A stretch of DNA of 64,000 nucleotides from Aromatoleum tolulyticum (GTDB taxonomy: Bacteria > Pseudomonadota > Gammaproteobacteria > Burkholderiales > Rhodocyclaceae), in NCBI RefSeq assembly GCF_900156155.1, contig NZ_FTMD01000003.1, forward strand, positions 336,851 to 400,850. The letters are read 5' to 3'. Made by a program: the position numbers and the translations under genes. Of this stretch, positions 1 to 7,830 are shown piece by piece. The stretch's first letter is position 1; each line of letters starts with the position of its first letter. The notes beneath the pieces are model-generated. The model was not told where the DNA came from. It did no database searches and was given only the letters and a program-made list of their open reading frames with translations.

Positions 1-625
1 CCGAGGCGGTCGTGACGCGACGCTCCAGCGCGACCAGCTTCGCCGCGACCAGCGCAAAGAGATACGACGGCTTGGGGAACGGATCGACCCACTTCGCAAA
101 GTGGCGGCCGCCTTCGAGCGCCCCCTGCGCGACGAGGTTGCCGTTCGACAGCAGCACCGGACATTCGGCGGCGTCCGCCTCCAGCGTCACGGTGAAGCGC
201 GTCATCGCGTCCGGTCGATCGGGGAAATAGGTGATGCGCCGGAACCCCTCGGCCTCGCATTGCGTGAAGAAACCGCCGCGCGACACGTAGAGACCCGACA
301 GCGCGGTGTTCGCCTGCGGATTGATGCGCGTGACGATACTGAGTTCGGCCCGGGCGGCATCGAGCGCGATCTCGATCCAGCCTTCGCCCCGGGTCAGCTG
401 CCCGGATCCGGCGGGCACGCCGTCGACGCTCACGCTCACGAGCTCGAGTTCCTCGCCCAGCAGGCGCAGCGGCTCCGCGCGCGCCGAGCGCCGCACGCAG
501 CGCAGCCGGGTCGTCACCAGGGTTGCCGCAGGATCGAGCGCGAAATGCAGCTCGATGTCGTCGATGGTCCACGCCAGCGGCGTGTAGTCGGATCGTTGAA
601 TGGTCGGGGCGTGTTCGCTTTTCAT
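1..625 (-). CDS. pepN: Aminopeptidase N, N-terminal part (cut by window edge)
   Basis: The frame runs from an ATG at 625 to the window edge, giving about 208 residues with no stop. It begins MKSEHAPTIQRSDYTPLAW and continues with the beta-rich N-terminal domain of M1-family metallo-aminopeptidases, including a GGRHFAKWVDPFPKPSYLFA segment that is strongly conserved in bacterial PepN. The GAMEN and HExxH zinc motifs would lie beyond the edge. PepN is a cytosolic broad-specificity aminopeptidase for peptide turnover. A TATACT -10-like element lies at 666-671 on the minus strand, but I see no good -35. Identity rests on the N-terminal domain only, though the match is clear. Confidence 0.85.
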   Translation of the reverse strand, partial: MKSEHAPTIQRSDYTPLAWTIDDIELHFALDPAATLVTTRLRCVRRSARAEPLRLLGEELELVSVSVDGVPAGSGQLTRGEGWIEIALDAARAELSIVTRINPQANTALSGLYVSRGGFFTQCEAEGFRRITYFPDRPDAMTRFTVTLEADAAECPVLLSNGNLVAQGALEGGRHFAKWVDPFPKPSYLFALVAAKLVALERRVTTAS

Positions 626-698
626 TGTTTCTCCGGCTGTCCGGCCGCGTACGGGACAAACCGTGAGTATACGCCCCCCGCGCCGCCCGACGCCCGCG

Positions 699-1202
699 TC
701 AGGGAAGCAGCACGATGCGCGTGCCGGCGAGGCGATCGTGGAGGAACTGGCGATCGCGGTCGACCAGCGCCCACGCGAGCCCCAGGCCGAAGCACAGCAG
801 CGACGGCCACGCGAGCGTGTAGCGCAGCCAGCCGGTCGCGACGCTGGGCACACGGCCGTCGGCCGTTACCAGGCGCAGCTTCCACGTCTGCATCGCGAGC
901 GTCTGGCCGCGCCGACGCCAGTACCAGATGAAATACGCACCCAGCGCGACGTAGATGTGCAACCACGCCACCCACCCGGCCGGCGCGATGCCGAACAGGA
1001 CACCGAGCACGAGGTAGGGCACGAGGAAAACGAGCGCGAGCACCCCCAGCAGCAGCAACCCCTCGTACAGCAGGCTCGCAAGGCGGCGGCGCACGCCGGC
1101 GAGTTCGACCACCTGCGCGACGACCTGAGGGTGGTTTGCGGAACGGGATTCAGCGTTGCGGGACGGGGCCGCGGTATTGCGCCTTGGGTCTTGTTTCTTC
1201 AT
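699..1202 (-). CDS. RDD family membrane protein
   Basis: 167 residues starting MKKQDPRRN. After a charged N-terminus there is a hydrophobic hairpin of two membrane segments (about residues 43-65 and 70-92), then the RDD-type pattern: a WRRRGQTLAMQTWKLRLV segment and a C-terminal hydrophobic stretch ending in DRDRQFLHDRLAGTRIV. That LHDRLAGT block is typical of the family. RDD proteins are small inner-membrane proteins, some linked to transport; no substrate can be deduced here. The ATG overlaps the TGA of the upstream DUF3106 gene by 4 bp, so translation is probably coupled. This fixes the start, although the same frame is open further upstream. Confidence 0.85.
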   Translation of the reverse strand: MKKQDPRRNTAAPSRNAESRSANHPQVVAQVVELAGVRRRLASLLYEGLLLLGVLALVFLVPYLVLGVLFGIAPAGWVAWLHIYVALGAYFIWYWRRRGQTLAMQTWKLRLVTADGRVPSVATGWLRYTLAWPSLLCFGLGLAWALVDRDRQFLHDRLAGTRIVLLP

Positions 1203-1651
1203 TCCTTGTTGCCGCGCACGGGCGGTCGCTGTAAGGGGCGCACGATGCGCGGGCCGGACTTGAGCTGGCGCTCTTCCGGCGGAATGCTGCGGTAGCGCTG
1301 CCATTGTTCCTGCAGCGACTCGCGCCGCTCGCGCGGCATGCTGCGCAGCGCGCGGTACTGATCGCGCGCGCGCTCGCGCTGGTCCGGCCGCAGGTTCGCC
1401 CAGTCGCGCATGCGCGCGCTGATGCGTGCCTGCTCTTCCAGCGTCAGGCGCGAATAGCGGTTGGCAACCCCCAGCCAGCGCTGGCGCTGCACTTCGCTCA
1501 TCGCATTCCAGTCGTCCGACAGCGGCGCGAGCACCGAACGCTGGGCAGCCGTCAGACCGGACCACGAGGGCGCACCGATCGGCGCGACCGCGAGGACCGG
1601 ACCGCTCAGGGCGGCCATCAGGATCAGGATTGCGAATCGTCCTGCAGCCAT
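1199..1651 (-). CDS. DUF3106 exported protein
   Basis: 150 residues. A signal peptide (residues 1 to about 21, ending in VLAVA) is followed by a charged helical domain rich in W, R and E, with repeated L-x-x-x-x-R/Q-W motifs such as PLSDDWNAMSEVQRQRW and WANLRPDQRERARDQY. This is the DUF3106 pattern of betaproteobacteria. It is predicted to be periplasmic; its function is unknown. The helical W/R repeats loosely resemble Spy/CpxP-type periplasmic proteins, but that is only a similarity of style. It overlaps the DUF3619 gene by 28 bp at its 5' end and the RDD gene by 4 bp at its 3' end, so it belongs to the sigma-factor operon. Confidence 0.8.
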   Translation of the reverse strand: MAAGRFAILILMAALSGPVLAVAPIGAPSWSGLTAAQRSVLAPLSDDWNAMSEVQRQRWLGVANRYSRLTLEEQARISARMRDWANLRPDQRERARDQYRALRSMPRERRESLQEQWQRYRSIPPEERQLKSGPRIVRPLQRPPVRGNKE

Positions 1652-1995
1652 GCCTTGAAGTCCGAATCCAGATAGGCGTCGATCGGCAGGTCGTCGATCA
1701 GCAGCGCCGTATCGACCTCCTCCATCTCGCTCACGCGCAGCCAGGTGGTCCAGTAATCGCCCGCCAGCACCGCGACGAGGATCGCCGCCGCCACCGCCGC
1801 CGGGCGCATCATGGGCGGGAACAGGCGACGCAGCGCGCTACCGATCTTCGCGCCGAACCCCGCCTGCACCGGCCGATGCGCGGCGAGGGCGCGCTCGCGC
1901 GCGAGCCGCAGACGGTCCGCGACATCGCCGTCCACGCTGCGCGCGGCCGCGGACAACTGGACCGCCACCCTGCGGGCAAAAGCTTCGTCGTTCAT
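1624..1995 (-). CDS. DUF3619 single-pass membrane protein, possible anti-sigma factor
   Basis: 123 residues from the ATG at 1995 (MNDEAFARRVAVQL). The N-terminal half is charged and probably cytosolic. One membrane segment lies at about residues 64-82 (RPAAVAAAILVAVLAGDYW). A short acidic tail follows, with the conserved-looking block LLIDDLPIDAYLDSDFKAWL. The ATG overlaps the TGA of the sigma-factor gene by 4 bp. A single-pass protein translationally coupled to a sigma factor is the classic arrangement for an anti-sigma factor, so that role is plausible. No zinc (ZAS) motif is visible. Family assignment is fairly sure; the anti-sigma role is inferred from context. Confidence 0.75.
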   Translation of the reverse strand: MNDEAFARRVAVQLSAAARSVDGDVADRLRLARERALAAHRPVQAGFGAKIGSALRRLFPPMMRPAAVAAAILVAVLAGDYWTTWLRVSEMEEVDTALLIDDLPIDAYLDSDFKAWLQDDSQS

Positions 1996-2561
1996 AACTT
2001 GATTCCCTTCGCTTTCAGGGCTGCTGCCAGCGTCTGCGTGGCGCGCGAGCAATGCGTCTTCACGCTCCCCTCGGAACAGCCCATCGCCGCTGCCGTCTCG
2101 GCAATATCCATCTCTTCCCAGTAACGCATGAGGAAGGCTTCCCGTTGACGGGGGGGCAGCCGCTCGATTTCCCGCTCGATCGCGGCCAGCGTGCGTGCGC
2201 GCTCGTACTGCCCGTGCGGCGTGTCGGCCTTCGCTTCGTCGGGTTCCCCGGCAAGGGTATCGAGCGGATCGTTGTCGCTGTCCTGTTCGTCGTCGCCGAC
2301 GAAAGACGACAGCAGCGTCGTCCAGGTATTGCGCACCTTCTGCCGCCGTAGCGCGTCGTAGATGACGTTCTGCAGGATGCGCTGGAACAGCATCGGATAT
2401 TCGCTCGCGGGACGCTCGCCATAGCTGACCGAGAGCTTGAGCATCGCATCCTGCACCGCATCCAGGGCCGCGTCGTCGTTGCGCAGCGCATACACTGCCT
2501 GCTTGAACGCACGCTTTTCGACACTCTGGAGAAATGCGGAGAGTTCTGCCCGGTTAGCCAG
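1992..2561 (-). CDS. Sigma-70 family RNA polymerase sigma factor (ECF-like), probable CTG start
   Basis: A sigma factor with a region 2 part (DDAALDAVQDAMLKLSVSY, then MLFQRILQNVIYDALRRQK) and a region 4 part (ERLPPRQREAFLMRYWEEM, then the helix-turn-helix AETAAAMGCSEGSVKTHCSRA). It directs RNA polymerase to a specific promoter set. The first ATG/GTG/TTG in frame is a GTG at 2495, but the family-typical N-terminus (AELSAFLQSVEKRAFKQA) is encoded upstream of it. There is no canonical start between there and the in-frame TGA. A CTG at 2561-2559, seven bases after an AAGGA at 2573-2569, would give a 189-residue protein of usual family length. I therefore place the start there. The 3' end overlaps DUF3619 by 4 bp. 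Confidence 0.85.
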   Translation of the reverse strand: MANRAELSAFLQSVEKRAFKQAVYALRNDDAALDAVQDAMLKLSVSYGERPASEYPMLFQRILQNVIYDALRRQKVRNTWTTLLSSFVGDDEQDSDNDPLDTLAGEPDEAKADTPHGQYERARTLAAIEREIERLPPRQREAFLMRYWEEMDIAETAAAMGCSEGSVKTHCSRATQTLAAALKAKGIKL

Positions 2562-2617
2562 TTCTGGATCCTTATGAAAACCGGTTATTCAGGCCATTGT
2601 GCGATGCCGCAGCAGCC

Positions 2618-2646
2618 TTGACCAAACTGCGCCTGACCGGTAACGT
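2618..2646 (+). promoter_or_regulatory. Candidate promoter of ilvB
   Basis: TTGACC (2618-2623), a 17-bp spacer and TAACGT (2641-2646) form a sigma-70-like promoter about 36 bp before the ilvB ATG. No Ile/Val/Leu-rich leader peptide is visible in the gap, unlike upstream of leuA. Confidence 0.45.
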
Positions 2647-2681
2647 TCAGCGTTTCGGAACGTAAGAATAGCGAGTTTGCG

Positions 2682-4391
2682 ATGGTGCTGAGTGGAGCGG
2701 AAATTGTAATCAGGTGTCTGCAGGAAGAAAAGGTCGATTACGTCTTCGGCTACCCCGGCGGCGCGGTACTCTACATTTATGACGCACTGTTCAACCAGGA
2801 CAAGGTGCGCCACGTGCTGGTGCGCCACGAACAGGCTGCCGTGCATGCTGCCGACGGCTACGCCCGCAGCACCGAGAACGTCGGCGTCGCACTGGTGACC
2901 TCCGGCCCAGGCGCCACCAATGCGGTCACCGGCATCGCCACCGCCTACTGCGACTCGATCCCGATGGTCATCATCAGCGGCCAGGTTCCGACCGCCGCGA
3001 TCGGCCAGGACGCGTTCCAGGAAGTCGACACCGTCGGCATCACCCGTCCCTGCGTGAAGCACAACTTCCTGGTCAAGGACGTGCGCGACATCGCCACGAC
3101 GATCAAGAAGGCCTTCTACCTCGCGAAGACCGGCCGCCCCGGCCCGGTGCTGGTCGACATCCCCAAGGATGTGTCGATGCACAAGTGCGAGTTCGAGTAC
3201 CCGAAAGAGGTCTCGATGCGCTCGTACAACCCGGTCGTCAAGGGTCACCAGGGCCAGATCCGCAAGGCCGTGCAGCTGCTGCTGGAAGCCAAGCGCCCGA
3301 TGATCTACACCGGCGGCGGCGTGATCCTCGCCAACGCGGCCGAACAGCTCACCAAGCTCACGCGCATGCTGGGTTTCCCGATCACGAACACGCTGATGGG
3401 CCTGGGCGGCTATCCCGCGAGCGACCGCCAGTACCTCGGCATGCCCGGCATGCACGGCACCTACGAAGCGAACATGGCGATGCACTACAGCGACGTGCTG
3501 CTCGCCGTCGGCGCCCGCTTCGACGACCGCGTGATCGGCAATCCGGACCACTTCGCCGAAGAGCCGCGCAAGATCATCCACGTCGACATCGACCCGTCGT
3601 CGATCTCGAAGCGCGTGCGGGTCGACGTGCCCATCGTCGGCGACCTCAAGGAAGTGCTCGAGGAGATGATCCGCCAGCTCGAGGCCAACGCCGCGCGCCC
3701 GAACCCCGACACGCTCGGCTCGTGGTGGAAGCAGGTCGACGAATGGCGCAGCCGCGAGTGCATGAAGTACAAGAACTCGGACGAGATCATCAAGCCGCAG
3801 TTCGTGATCCAGAAGCTGTGGGAAGTCACCGGCGGCGACGCCATCGTGACCTCCGACGTCGGCCAGCACCAGATGTGGGCCTCGCAGTACTACCGCTTCG
3901 ACAAGCCGCGCCGCTGGCTCAACTCCGGCGGCCTCGGCACGATGGGCGTCGGCCTGCCCTACGCGATGGGCGCGCAGCTCGCGAACCCGGGTGCACAGGT
4001 GGCGTGCGTGACCGGCGAGGCCTCGATCCAGATGAACATCCAGGAACTGTCGACCTGCAAGCAGTTCCGCCTGCCGATCAAGATCTGCAACCTGAACAAC
4101 CGCTACCTCGGCATGGTGCGCCAGTGGCAGCAGCTGTTCCACGGCGAACGCTATTCCGAGTCCTACATGGACTCGCTGCCCGACTTCGCGAAACTCGCCG
4201 AAGCCTACGGCCACGTGGGACTGAAGATCGAGCGCCCGTCGGACGTCGAGGGCGCGCTGCGCGAAGCCTTCGCGCGCAAGAACGATCTGGTGTTCCTCGA
4301 CTTCCAGATCGACCAGACCGAAAACGTGTACCCCATGGTTCAGGGCGGCAAGGGGCTCACCGAGATGATCCTGTCCGCCGAAGACCTGTAA
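2682..4391 (+). CDS. ilvB: Acetolactate synthase, large (catalytic) subunit
   Basis: 569 residues, the normal length. It uses thiamine diphosphate and FAD to condense pyruvate to 2-acetolactate, or pyruvate plus 2-oxobutyrate to acetohydroxybutyrate, the first step of valine/leucine/isoleucine synthesis. The N-terminal domain shows VFGYPGGAVL (about 21-30) and the catalytic glutamate in VRHEQAAVHAADGY (E50). The C-terminal ThDP-binding segment reads GEASIQMNIQELSTCKQ with NLNN about 28 residues later. The usual GDG is GEA here, a variation on the common GEGS form. The small subunit gene follows after 20 bp. The start ATG is set by the family-typical MxxSGAEI beginning. Confidence 0.95.
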   Translation: MVLSGAEIVIRCLQEEKVDYVFGYPGGAVLYIYDALFNQDKVRHVLVRHEQAAVHAADGYARSTENVGVALVTSGPGATNAVTGIATAYCDSIPMVIISGQVPTAAIGQDAFQEVDTVGITRPCVKHNFLVKDVRDIATTIKKAFYLAKTGRPGPVLVDIPKDVSMHKCEFEYPKEVSMRSYNPVVKGHQGQIRKAVQLLLEAKRPMIYTGGGVILANAAEQLTKLTRMLGFPITNTLMGLGGYPASDRQYLGMPGMHGTYEANMAMHYSDVLLAVGARFDDRVIGNPDHFAEEPRKIIHVDIDPSSISKRVRVDVPIVGDLKEVLEEMIRQLEANAARPNPDTLGSWWKQVDEWRSRECMKYKNSDEIIKPQFVIQKLWEVTGGDAIVTSDVGQHQMWASQYYRFDKPRRWLNSGGLGTMGVGLPYAMGAQLANPGAQVACVTGEASIQMNIQELSTCKQFRLPIKICNLNNRYLGMVRQWQQLFHGERYSESYMDSLPDFAKLAEAYGHVGLKIERPSDVEGALREAFARKNDLVFLDFQIDQTENVYPMVQGGKGLTEMILSAEDL

Positions 4392-4411
4392 GCATCGACC
4401 AGAGACACACC

Positions 4412-4903
4412 ATGAGACACGTCATCTCCCTGCTGATCGAGAACGAATCTGGCGCCCTGTCGCGCGTATCGGGCCTGTTTTCCGCCCGCGGTTACAACAT
4501 CGAATCCCTGACCGTCGCGCCGACCGAGGATGCCTCGATGTCGCGCATGACCATCGTCACCACCGGATCGGACGACATCATCGAACAGATCACCAAGCAG
4601 CTGAACAAGCTGGTCGAAGTGGTCAAGGTCGTCGATATCTCTGAGGCCGCGCACATCGAGCGCGAGCTGATGCTCACCAAGGTCCGCGCTACCGGCAAGG
4701 ACCGCGAGGAGATGAAGCGCATGGCGGATATCTTCCGCGCACGCATCATCGACGTCACCGACACGTCCTACGTCATCGAACTGACCGGCAACCAGGCGAA
4801 GCTCGATGCATTCATCAGTGCCATCGACCCGGCGCTGGTCCTGGAAACGGTGCGCTCCGGCGTCTGCGGCGTCGGCCGCGGCGACCGCATCCTGAAGGTC
4901 TGA
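4412..4903 (+). CDS. ilvH: Acetolactate synthase, small (regulatory) subunit
   Basis: 163 residues starting [20 protein letters not shown], the usual IlvH/IlvN start and length. An N-terminal ACT domain (about residues 3-77, with [15 protein letters not shown]) binds the feedback inhibitor valine. The C-terminal half (ELMLTKVRA onward) stabilises and activates the large subunit. It lies 20 bp downstream of ilvB in the same direction, so the two subunits are almost certainly co-transcribed. The product is cytosolic and works as a complex with IlvB. Confidence 0.95.
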   Translation: MRHVISLLIENESGALSRVSGLFSARGYNIESLTVAPTEDASMSRMTIVTTGSDDIIEQITKQLNKLVEVVKVVDISEAAHIERELMLTKVRATGKDREEMKRMADIFRARIIDVTDTSYVIELTGNQAKLDAFISAIDPALVLETVRSGVCGVGRGDRILKV

Positions 4904-4948
4904 TCCACGGCCGCAGGACAGTCCGTTTCCGGACGATCGATCAACAGA

Positions 4949-4976
4949 TTGCGACCGGCACGCCCGCCCTTATCAT
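4949..4976 (+). promoter_or_regulatory. Candidate promoter of ilvC
   Basis: TTGCGA (4949-4954), a 16-bp spacer and TATCAT (4971-4976) lie in the 119-bp gap between ilvH and ilvC. This would let ilvC be transcribed separately from ilvBH, as is common in proteobacteria. Start of transcription would be near 4983. Confidence 0.5.
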
Positions 4977-5022
4977 GGCGGCGGCCGGGCAACATCCCCA
5001 CCGAAAGCAAAAAAGGAAAAGC

Positions 5023-6039
5023 ATGAAAGTCTATTACGACAAGGACGCCGACCTCTCCCTCATCAAGGGCAAGAAGATCAGCATCATCGGCTACGGCTCG
5101 CAGGGCCACGCTCACGCCCAGAACCTGAAGGATTCCGGCTGCAAGATCACCGTCGGCCTGCGCAAGGACGGCGCGTCGTGGAAGAAGGCCGAAGCGGCCG
5201 GCCTGAAGGTCGAGGAAGTCGCCAAGGCGGTCAAGGGCGCCGACGTCGTCATGATCCTGCTGCCGGACGAGAACATCCCGGGCGTGTACTACAACGACAT
5301 CGAGCCGAATATCAAGAAGGGCGCCACCCTCGCGTTCGCGCACGGCTTCAACGTGCATTACAACCAGGTCGTGCCGCGTGAAGATCTGGACGTGATCATG
5401 GTCGCGCCGAAGGGACCCGGCCACACGGTGCGCTCGGAATACCTGAAGGGTGGCGGCGTGCCGTCGCTCATTGCTGTGCACCAGGACCGTTCCGGCAAGG
5501 CCAAGGACATCGCGCTGTCTTACGCGGCGGCCAACGGCGGCACCAAGGGCGGCGTGATCGAAACCAACTTCCGTGAAGAGACCGAGACCGACCTGTTCGG
5601 CGAGCAGGCCGTGCTGTGCGGCGGCGCCGTCGAGCTGGTGAAGATGGGCTTCGAGACGCTGACCGAAGCCGGCTATGCGCCCGAGATGGCCTACTTCGAG
5701 TGCCTGCACGAACTGAAGCTGATCGTCGACCTGATGTACGAGGGCGGCATCGCCAACATGAACTACTCGATCTCGAACAACGCCGAGTACGGCGAGTACG
5801 TGACCGGCCCCGAAGTCATCAACGCACAGTCGCGCGAAGCGATGCGCGCCGCCCTGAAGCGCATCCAGACCGGCGAATACGCGAAGATGTTCATCCAGGA
5901 AGGCAAGACCAACTACCCGTCGATGACCGCGCGTCGTCGTCTGAACGCAGCCCACCCGATCGAGCAGGTCGGCGGCCAGCTGCGCGACATGATGCCCTGG
6001 ATCAAGAAGAACAAGCTCGTCGACCAGTCGAAGAACTGA
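5023..6039 (+). CDS. ilvC: Ketol-acid reductoisomerase (NADP+)
   Basis: 338 residues, the length of class I enzymes. It converts acetolactate or acetohydroxybutyrate to the dihydroxy acid by alkyl migration and NADPH reduction, needing Mg2+. The N-terminal Rossmann motif is GYGSQG (23-28). The C-terminal knotted domain holds the metal-binding acids in [10 protein letters not shown] and the [18 protein letters not shown] block. The ATG at 5023 has a good AAGGA five bases upstream (5013-5017); an in-frame upstream extension is not family-like. It follows ilvBH with its own candidate promoter and is ended by a strong terminator. Confidence 0.96.
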   Translation: MKVYYDKDADLSLIKGKKISIIGYGSQGHAHAQNLKDSGCKITVGLRKDGASWKKAEAAGLKVEEVAKAVKGADVVMILLPDENIPGVYYNDIEPNIKKGATLAFAHGFNVHYNQVVPREDLDVIMVAPKGPGHTVRSEYLKGGGVPSLIAVHQDRSGKAKDIALSYAAANGGTKGGVIETNFREETETDLFGEQAVLCGGAVELVKMGFETLTEAGYAPEMAYFECLHELKLIVDLMYEGGIANMNYSISNNAEYGEYVTGPEVINAQSREAMRAALKRIQTGEYAKMFIQEGKTNYPSMTARRRLNAAHPIEQVGGQLRDMMPWIKKNKLVDQSKN

Positions 6040-6056
6040 GACCGCTCGATGCATCA

Positions 6057-6094
6057 GGCCGGGCTCCGCCATGTGCGGGGGCCCGGCCTTTTTT
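6057..6094 (+). terminator. Rho-independent terminator after ilvC
   Basis: GGCCGGG (6057-6063) pairs with CCCGGCC (6082-6088), with extra CTCCG/CGGGG pairing inside, followed directly by six T (6089-6094). It ends the ilv transcription unit only about 16 bp before the psd start. Confidence 0.85.
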
Positions 6095-6109
6095 CATATC
6101 GGATACGCA

Positions 6110-6760
6110 ATGTCCAACAATAATTACCCTCATCCCATCCTGGCGCGCGAAGGCTGGCCCTTCATCGCGATCACGCTGGTCGTGGCGCTGGTGATCAACA
6201 CCTCGGCCGGCTTCGCCTGGGCGCTGCCGTTCTGGATCCTGTTCGCCTTCGTGGTGCAGTTCTTCCGCGATCCGGCGCGCCCGATCCCGCAGGGTGCCAA
6301 GGACGTCCTGTCGCCGGCAGATGGGCGCATCGTGGCGATCGAGCCGGTGCGCGACCCCTACCTCGACCGCGACTGCGTGAAGATCAGCGTGTTCATGAAC
6401 GTCTTCAACGTCCATTCGAACCGCATTCCCGTCGACGGCGAAGTCCGGCAGCGCTGGTACAACGCCGGACGCTTCGTGAATGCCGCGCTCGACAAGGCCT
6501 CGGTCGAGAACGAACGCAACGCCCTGCATCTGGTGACGCGCGACGGCCAGGACGTGACCTGCGTACAAGTCGCCGGCCTCGTTGCACGGCGCATCCTGTG
6601 CTACGTCGACCCGGGCGCCAAGGTGGCGCGCGGCCAGCGCTACGGCTTCATCCGCTTCGGCTCGCGCGTTGACCTGTACCTGCCGCCGGGGACCCGCGCA
6701 CGCGTGACGATCGGCGACAAGGTCTCTGCCTCGAGCACCATCCTCGCCGAGCTTCCCTGA
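6110..6760 (+). CDS. psd: Phosphatidylserine decarboxylase proenzyme (short, PSD-A type)
   Basis: 216 residues. It decarboxylates phosphatidylserine to phosphatidylethanolamine at the inner membrane. The N-terminus has two hydrophobic segments (about 17-34 and 36-52), then [10 protein letters not shown] and [10 protein letters not shown]. Self-cleavage makes the pyruvoyl cofactor at Gly-Ser 184-185 in [11 protein letters not shown], giving a large beta and a short alpha chain. The short length and FGS site mark the PSD-A class rather than the E. coli type with LGST. The ATG at 6110 follows the ilvC terminator. The next gene, pssA, makes its substrate. Confidence 0.93.
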   Translation: MSNNNYPHPILAREGWPFIAITLVVALVINTSAGFAWALPFWILFAFVVQFFRDPARPIPQGAKDVLSPADGRIVAIEPVRDPYLDRDCVKISVFMNVFNVHSNRIPVDGEVRQRWYNAGRFVNAALDKASVENERNALHLVTRDGQDVTCVQVAGLVARRILCYVDPGAKVARGQRYGFIRFGSRVDLYLPPGTRARVTIGDKVSASSTILAELP

Positions 6761-6863
6761 TCGGCCGCCACCGACGGTGTGGTCATCCCGATCACCCCGC
6801 GCTGCGTTAGAATCGGCAACCGGCCACTACGCGCACCGCCCCTGCGCAGGAACGTCATATTCC

Positions 6864-7667
6864 ATGCCACTGATCTCGAACGAAAAACGCCGCCGCGGCA
6901 TCTACATCCTGCCCAACCTGTTCACCACGGCAGCCCTGTTCGCCGGTTTCTACGCAATCGTGCAGGCAATGAACCTGCGCTTCGAATCCGCCGCGGTCGC
7001 GATCTTCGTCGCCATGGTGCTCGACGGGCTGGACGGCCGCGTGGCGCGCCTGACGCGCACCCAGAGCGCATTCGGCGCCGAATACGACTCGCTGTCCGAC
7101 ATGGTGTCGTTCGGCGCGGCCCCCGCACTGGTGGTGTATGAGTGGGCGCTCAAGGACACCGGGAAATTCGGCTGGATCGCGGCCTTCATCTATTGCGCCG
7201 GCGCCGCGTTGCGTCTGGCCCGTTTCAATACCAACATCGACGTCATCGACAAGCGCTTCTTCCAGGGCCTGCCCAGCCCGGCTGCGGCGGCGCTGGTAGC
7301 CGGGCTGGTGTGGGTCGTGACCGACCTGGGTCTCGCCGGCCAGGACGTGCGCTGGCTTGCGGGCATGCTCACGATCTTCGCGGGCGTGTCGATGGTCAGC
7401 AACGTGCTGTTCTGGAGCGGCAAGGACATCAACCTGCGCAAGAGCGTGCCCTTCATCGTCGTGATCGCGCTGGTGATGGCGTTCGCGCTGGTGTCGAGCT
7501 ACCCGCCGGGCGTGCTCTTCGGGCTGTTCCTCGTCTACGCCGGCTCCGGCTACGTCGTGTATGCGATGCGCTGGATGAAGAAGCGGCGCGCGGGAGCCAG
7601 CGCCGCCGTGCCGGCGCCGCAGCCCGCCGGCAACGGCGAGGACGAGGCGGACTCCGCTCAGAAATAG
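6864..7667 (+). CDS. pssA: CDP-diacylglycerol-serine O-phosphatidyltransferase
   Basis: 267 residues with about six membrane segments. It makes phosphatidylserine from CDP-diacylglycerol and serine. The CDP-alcohol phosphotransferase signature is complete: DGLDGRVAR (D54, D57), G71 and the two catalytic acids D75 and D79 in GAEYDSLSD. The C-terminal tail is Ala/Pro-rich and cytosolic. Together with psd immediately upstream it forms the two-step route to phosphatidylethanolamine. The ATG at 6864 matches the family start MPLxxNEKRRRGIYxLPN; a TAGAAT -10-like box is at 6808-6813 without a clear -35. Confidence 0.93.
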   Translation: MPLISNEKRRRGIYILPNLFTTAALFAGFYAIVQAMNLRFESAAVAIFVAMVLDGLDGRVARLTRTQSAFGAEYDSLSDMVSFGAAPALVVYEWALKDTGKFGWIAAFIYCAGAALRLARFNTNIDVIDKRFFQGLPSPAAAALVAGLVWVVTDLGLAGQDVRWLAGMLTIFAGVSMVSNVLFWSGKDINLRKSVPFIVVIALVMAFALVSSYPPGVLFGLFLVYAGSGYVVYAMRWMKKRRAGASAAVPAPQPAGNGEDEADSAQK

Positions 7668-7679
7668 GCACTGCAGGAA

Positions 7680-7701
7680 GGCGGACGCCCGGACGTCCGC
7701 C
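7680..7701 (+). terminator. Hairpin after pssA, possible terminator
   Basis: GGCGGACG (7680-7687) and CGTCCGCC (7694-7701) form a perfect 8-bp stem with a 6-base loop 12 bp after the pssA stop. No T-run follows, so it is a weak intrinsic terminator at best. Confidence 0.35.
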
Positions 7702-7830
7702 CCCTCTCCCCGCCCCTGGGCGGGCCGAAGCGCCCGTCGCCCGGGACTTCACGAATTCTTCACCAGGTCTTGAGCGCCGCTTGACGGCCGGACTGCGAGC
7801 ATCCTTGCCTGCCCGCATCCGGAGTCCTGC

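Noticed and set aside
2574..2621. Short plus-strand frame before ilvB as an ilv leader peptide
   Set aside because: It has 15 codons with no Ile, Val or Leu, so it cannot sense these amino acids, and it precedes the likely transcription start.
2589..4214. Long minus-strand open frame (541 codons) inside ilvB
   Set aside because: It is fully antisense to ilvB and has the His/Val/Asp-rich composition of a GC-rich shadow frame; no domain is recognisable.
6071..6109. Start of psd at the upstream ATG (6071)
   Set aside because: That ATG lies inside the ilvC terminator hairpin, and the extra 13 residues do not fit the family. The ATG at 6110 does.
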